Source: an uncultured Bacilli bacterium
GTDB lineage: Bacteria; Bacillota_I; Bacilli_A; RF39; UBA660
Reading direction: 5' to 3'
Length of the DNA: 12,116 nt
Assembly: GCA_947624095.1 (NCBI GenBank)
Contig: CANQIR010000021.1
Coordinates: forward strand, 1 to 12,116
A model generated the notes under the pieces. It saw only the letters and a program-made list of their open reading frames with translations. It ran no database searches and was not told where the DNA came from. How positions within the stretch are numbered: position 1 is the stretch's first letter; every line of letters starts with the position of its first letter. A program made the translations under genes and the position numbers. Shown one piece after another: positions 12,115 through 12,116 of the stretch.

Positions 12115-12116
12115 TT

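Larger units (their letters stand above)
11481..12116 (-). mobile_element. IS200/IS605-type insertion sequence, cut by the window end
   Basis: A single-gene IS200-like element in minus orientation: transposase 11584-12048, a long 5' hairpin at 12056-12114, and a right-end imperfect palindrome at 11483-11501. Between stop codon and right end lie further small hairpins: GCACT/AGTGC (11540-11551), and GCCT/AGGC (near 11515-11524) that could re-pair with a later GCCT. No tnpB accompanies it. The exact right boundary is uncertain within a few bases of 11481, and the left end lies outside the window or within its last bases. Such elements move as single-stranded circles and leave no target duplication. 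Confidence 0.85.

Noticed and set aside
1..12116. Mycoplasma-type code (TGA as Trp)
   Set aside because: nrdG and the spoVT-type gene end at TGA at family-appropriate lengths, and Trp is encoded by TGG.
1..12116. CRISPR arrays, tRNA or rRNA genes
   Set aside because: No regularly spaced repeats, cloverleaf patterns or conserved rRNA segments were seen on either strand.

Overview
The window is AT-rich DNA from a low-G+C Gram-positive bacterium, very likely class Bacilli. TGA ends several genes (nrdG, spoVT), so the standard code is used rather than the Mycoplasma code. The gene order abrB-position regulator, metG, tatD, 3D-domain protein, rsmA, yabG, veg, spoVG, yabP, yabQ, divIC is a condensed version of the Bacillus subtilis region downstream of abrB. 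Many genes present there (rnmV, ispE, purR, glmU, prs, mfd, yabO) are absent here. A spore former with a reduced genome, for example an Erysipelotrichia or RF39-like gut lineage, would fit, but the lineage is inference.

Layout, left to right. Positions 1-1839 (minus strand) hold the start of truA and two ECF-transporter-type ATPase genes. Both ATPases have lost key catalytic motifs, and no ecfT lies between them and truA. Positions 1974-3338 hold the only plus-strand gene, a membrane-anchored NagZ-like glycosidase, which shares a bidirectional terminator with the convergent block on its right. Positions 3365-4457 hold nrdG overlapping a transglutaminase-like protein. Positions 4533-6930 form the sporulation and division block: divIC, yabQ, yabP, spoVG, veg and yabG. 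Positions 6976-10648 hold rsmA, a short 3D-domain protein, tatD and metG, with metG under a Met-specific T-box leader. Positions 10895-11410 encode a SpoVT-type regulator with a sigma-F-like promoter. The right edge is an IS200-type insertion sequence that continues past the window.

The sporulation genes (spoVT, yabG, spoVG, yabP, yabQ) sit among translation and division housekeeping genes. Several genes appear to have their own promoters packed directly against the preceding terminator: nrdG, yabP, yabG and the 3D-protein gene. The most interesting observations are the degenerate ECF ATPase pair, a T-box whose best terminator helix encloses the T-box motif, the sigma-F-type promoter of spoVT, a terminator that leaves no room for a promoter before rsmA, and an IS200 5' hairpin that would mask the transposase ribosome binding site and whose loop is complementary to the element's 3' region. 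There is no gene-free stretch over 300 bases: the largest gap (10649-10894) is the T-box leader, and 11411-11583 holds the spoVT promoter and the IS end.
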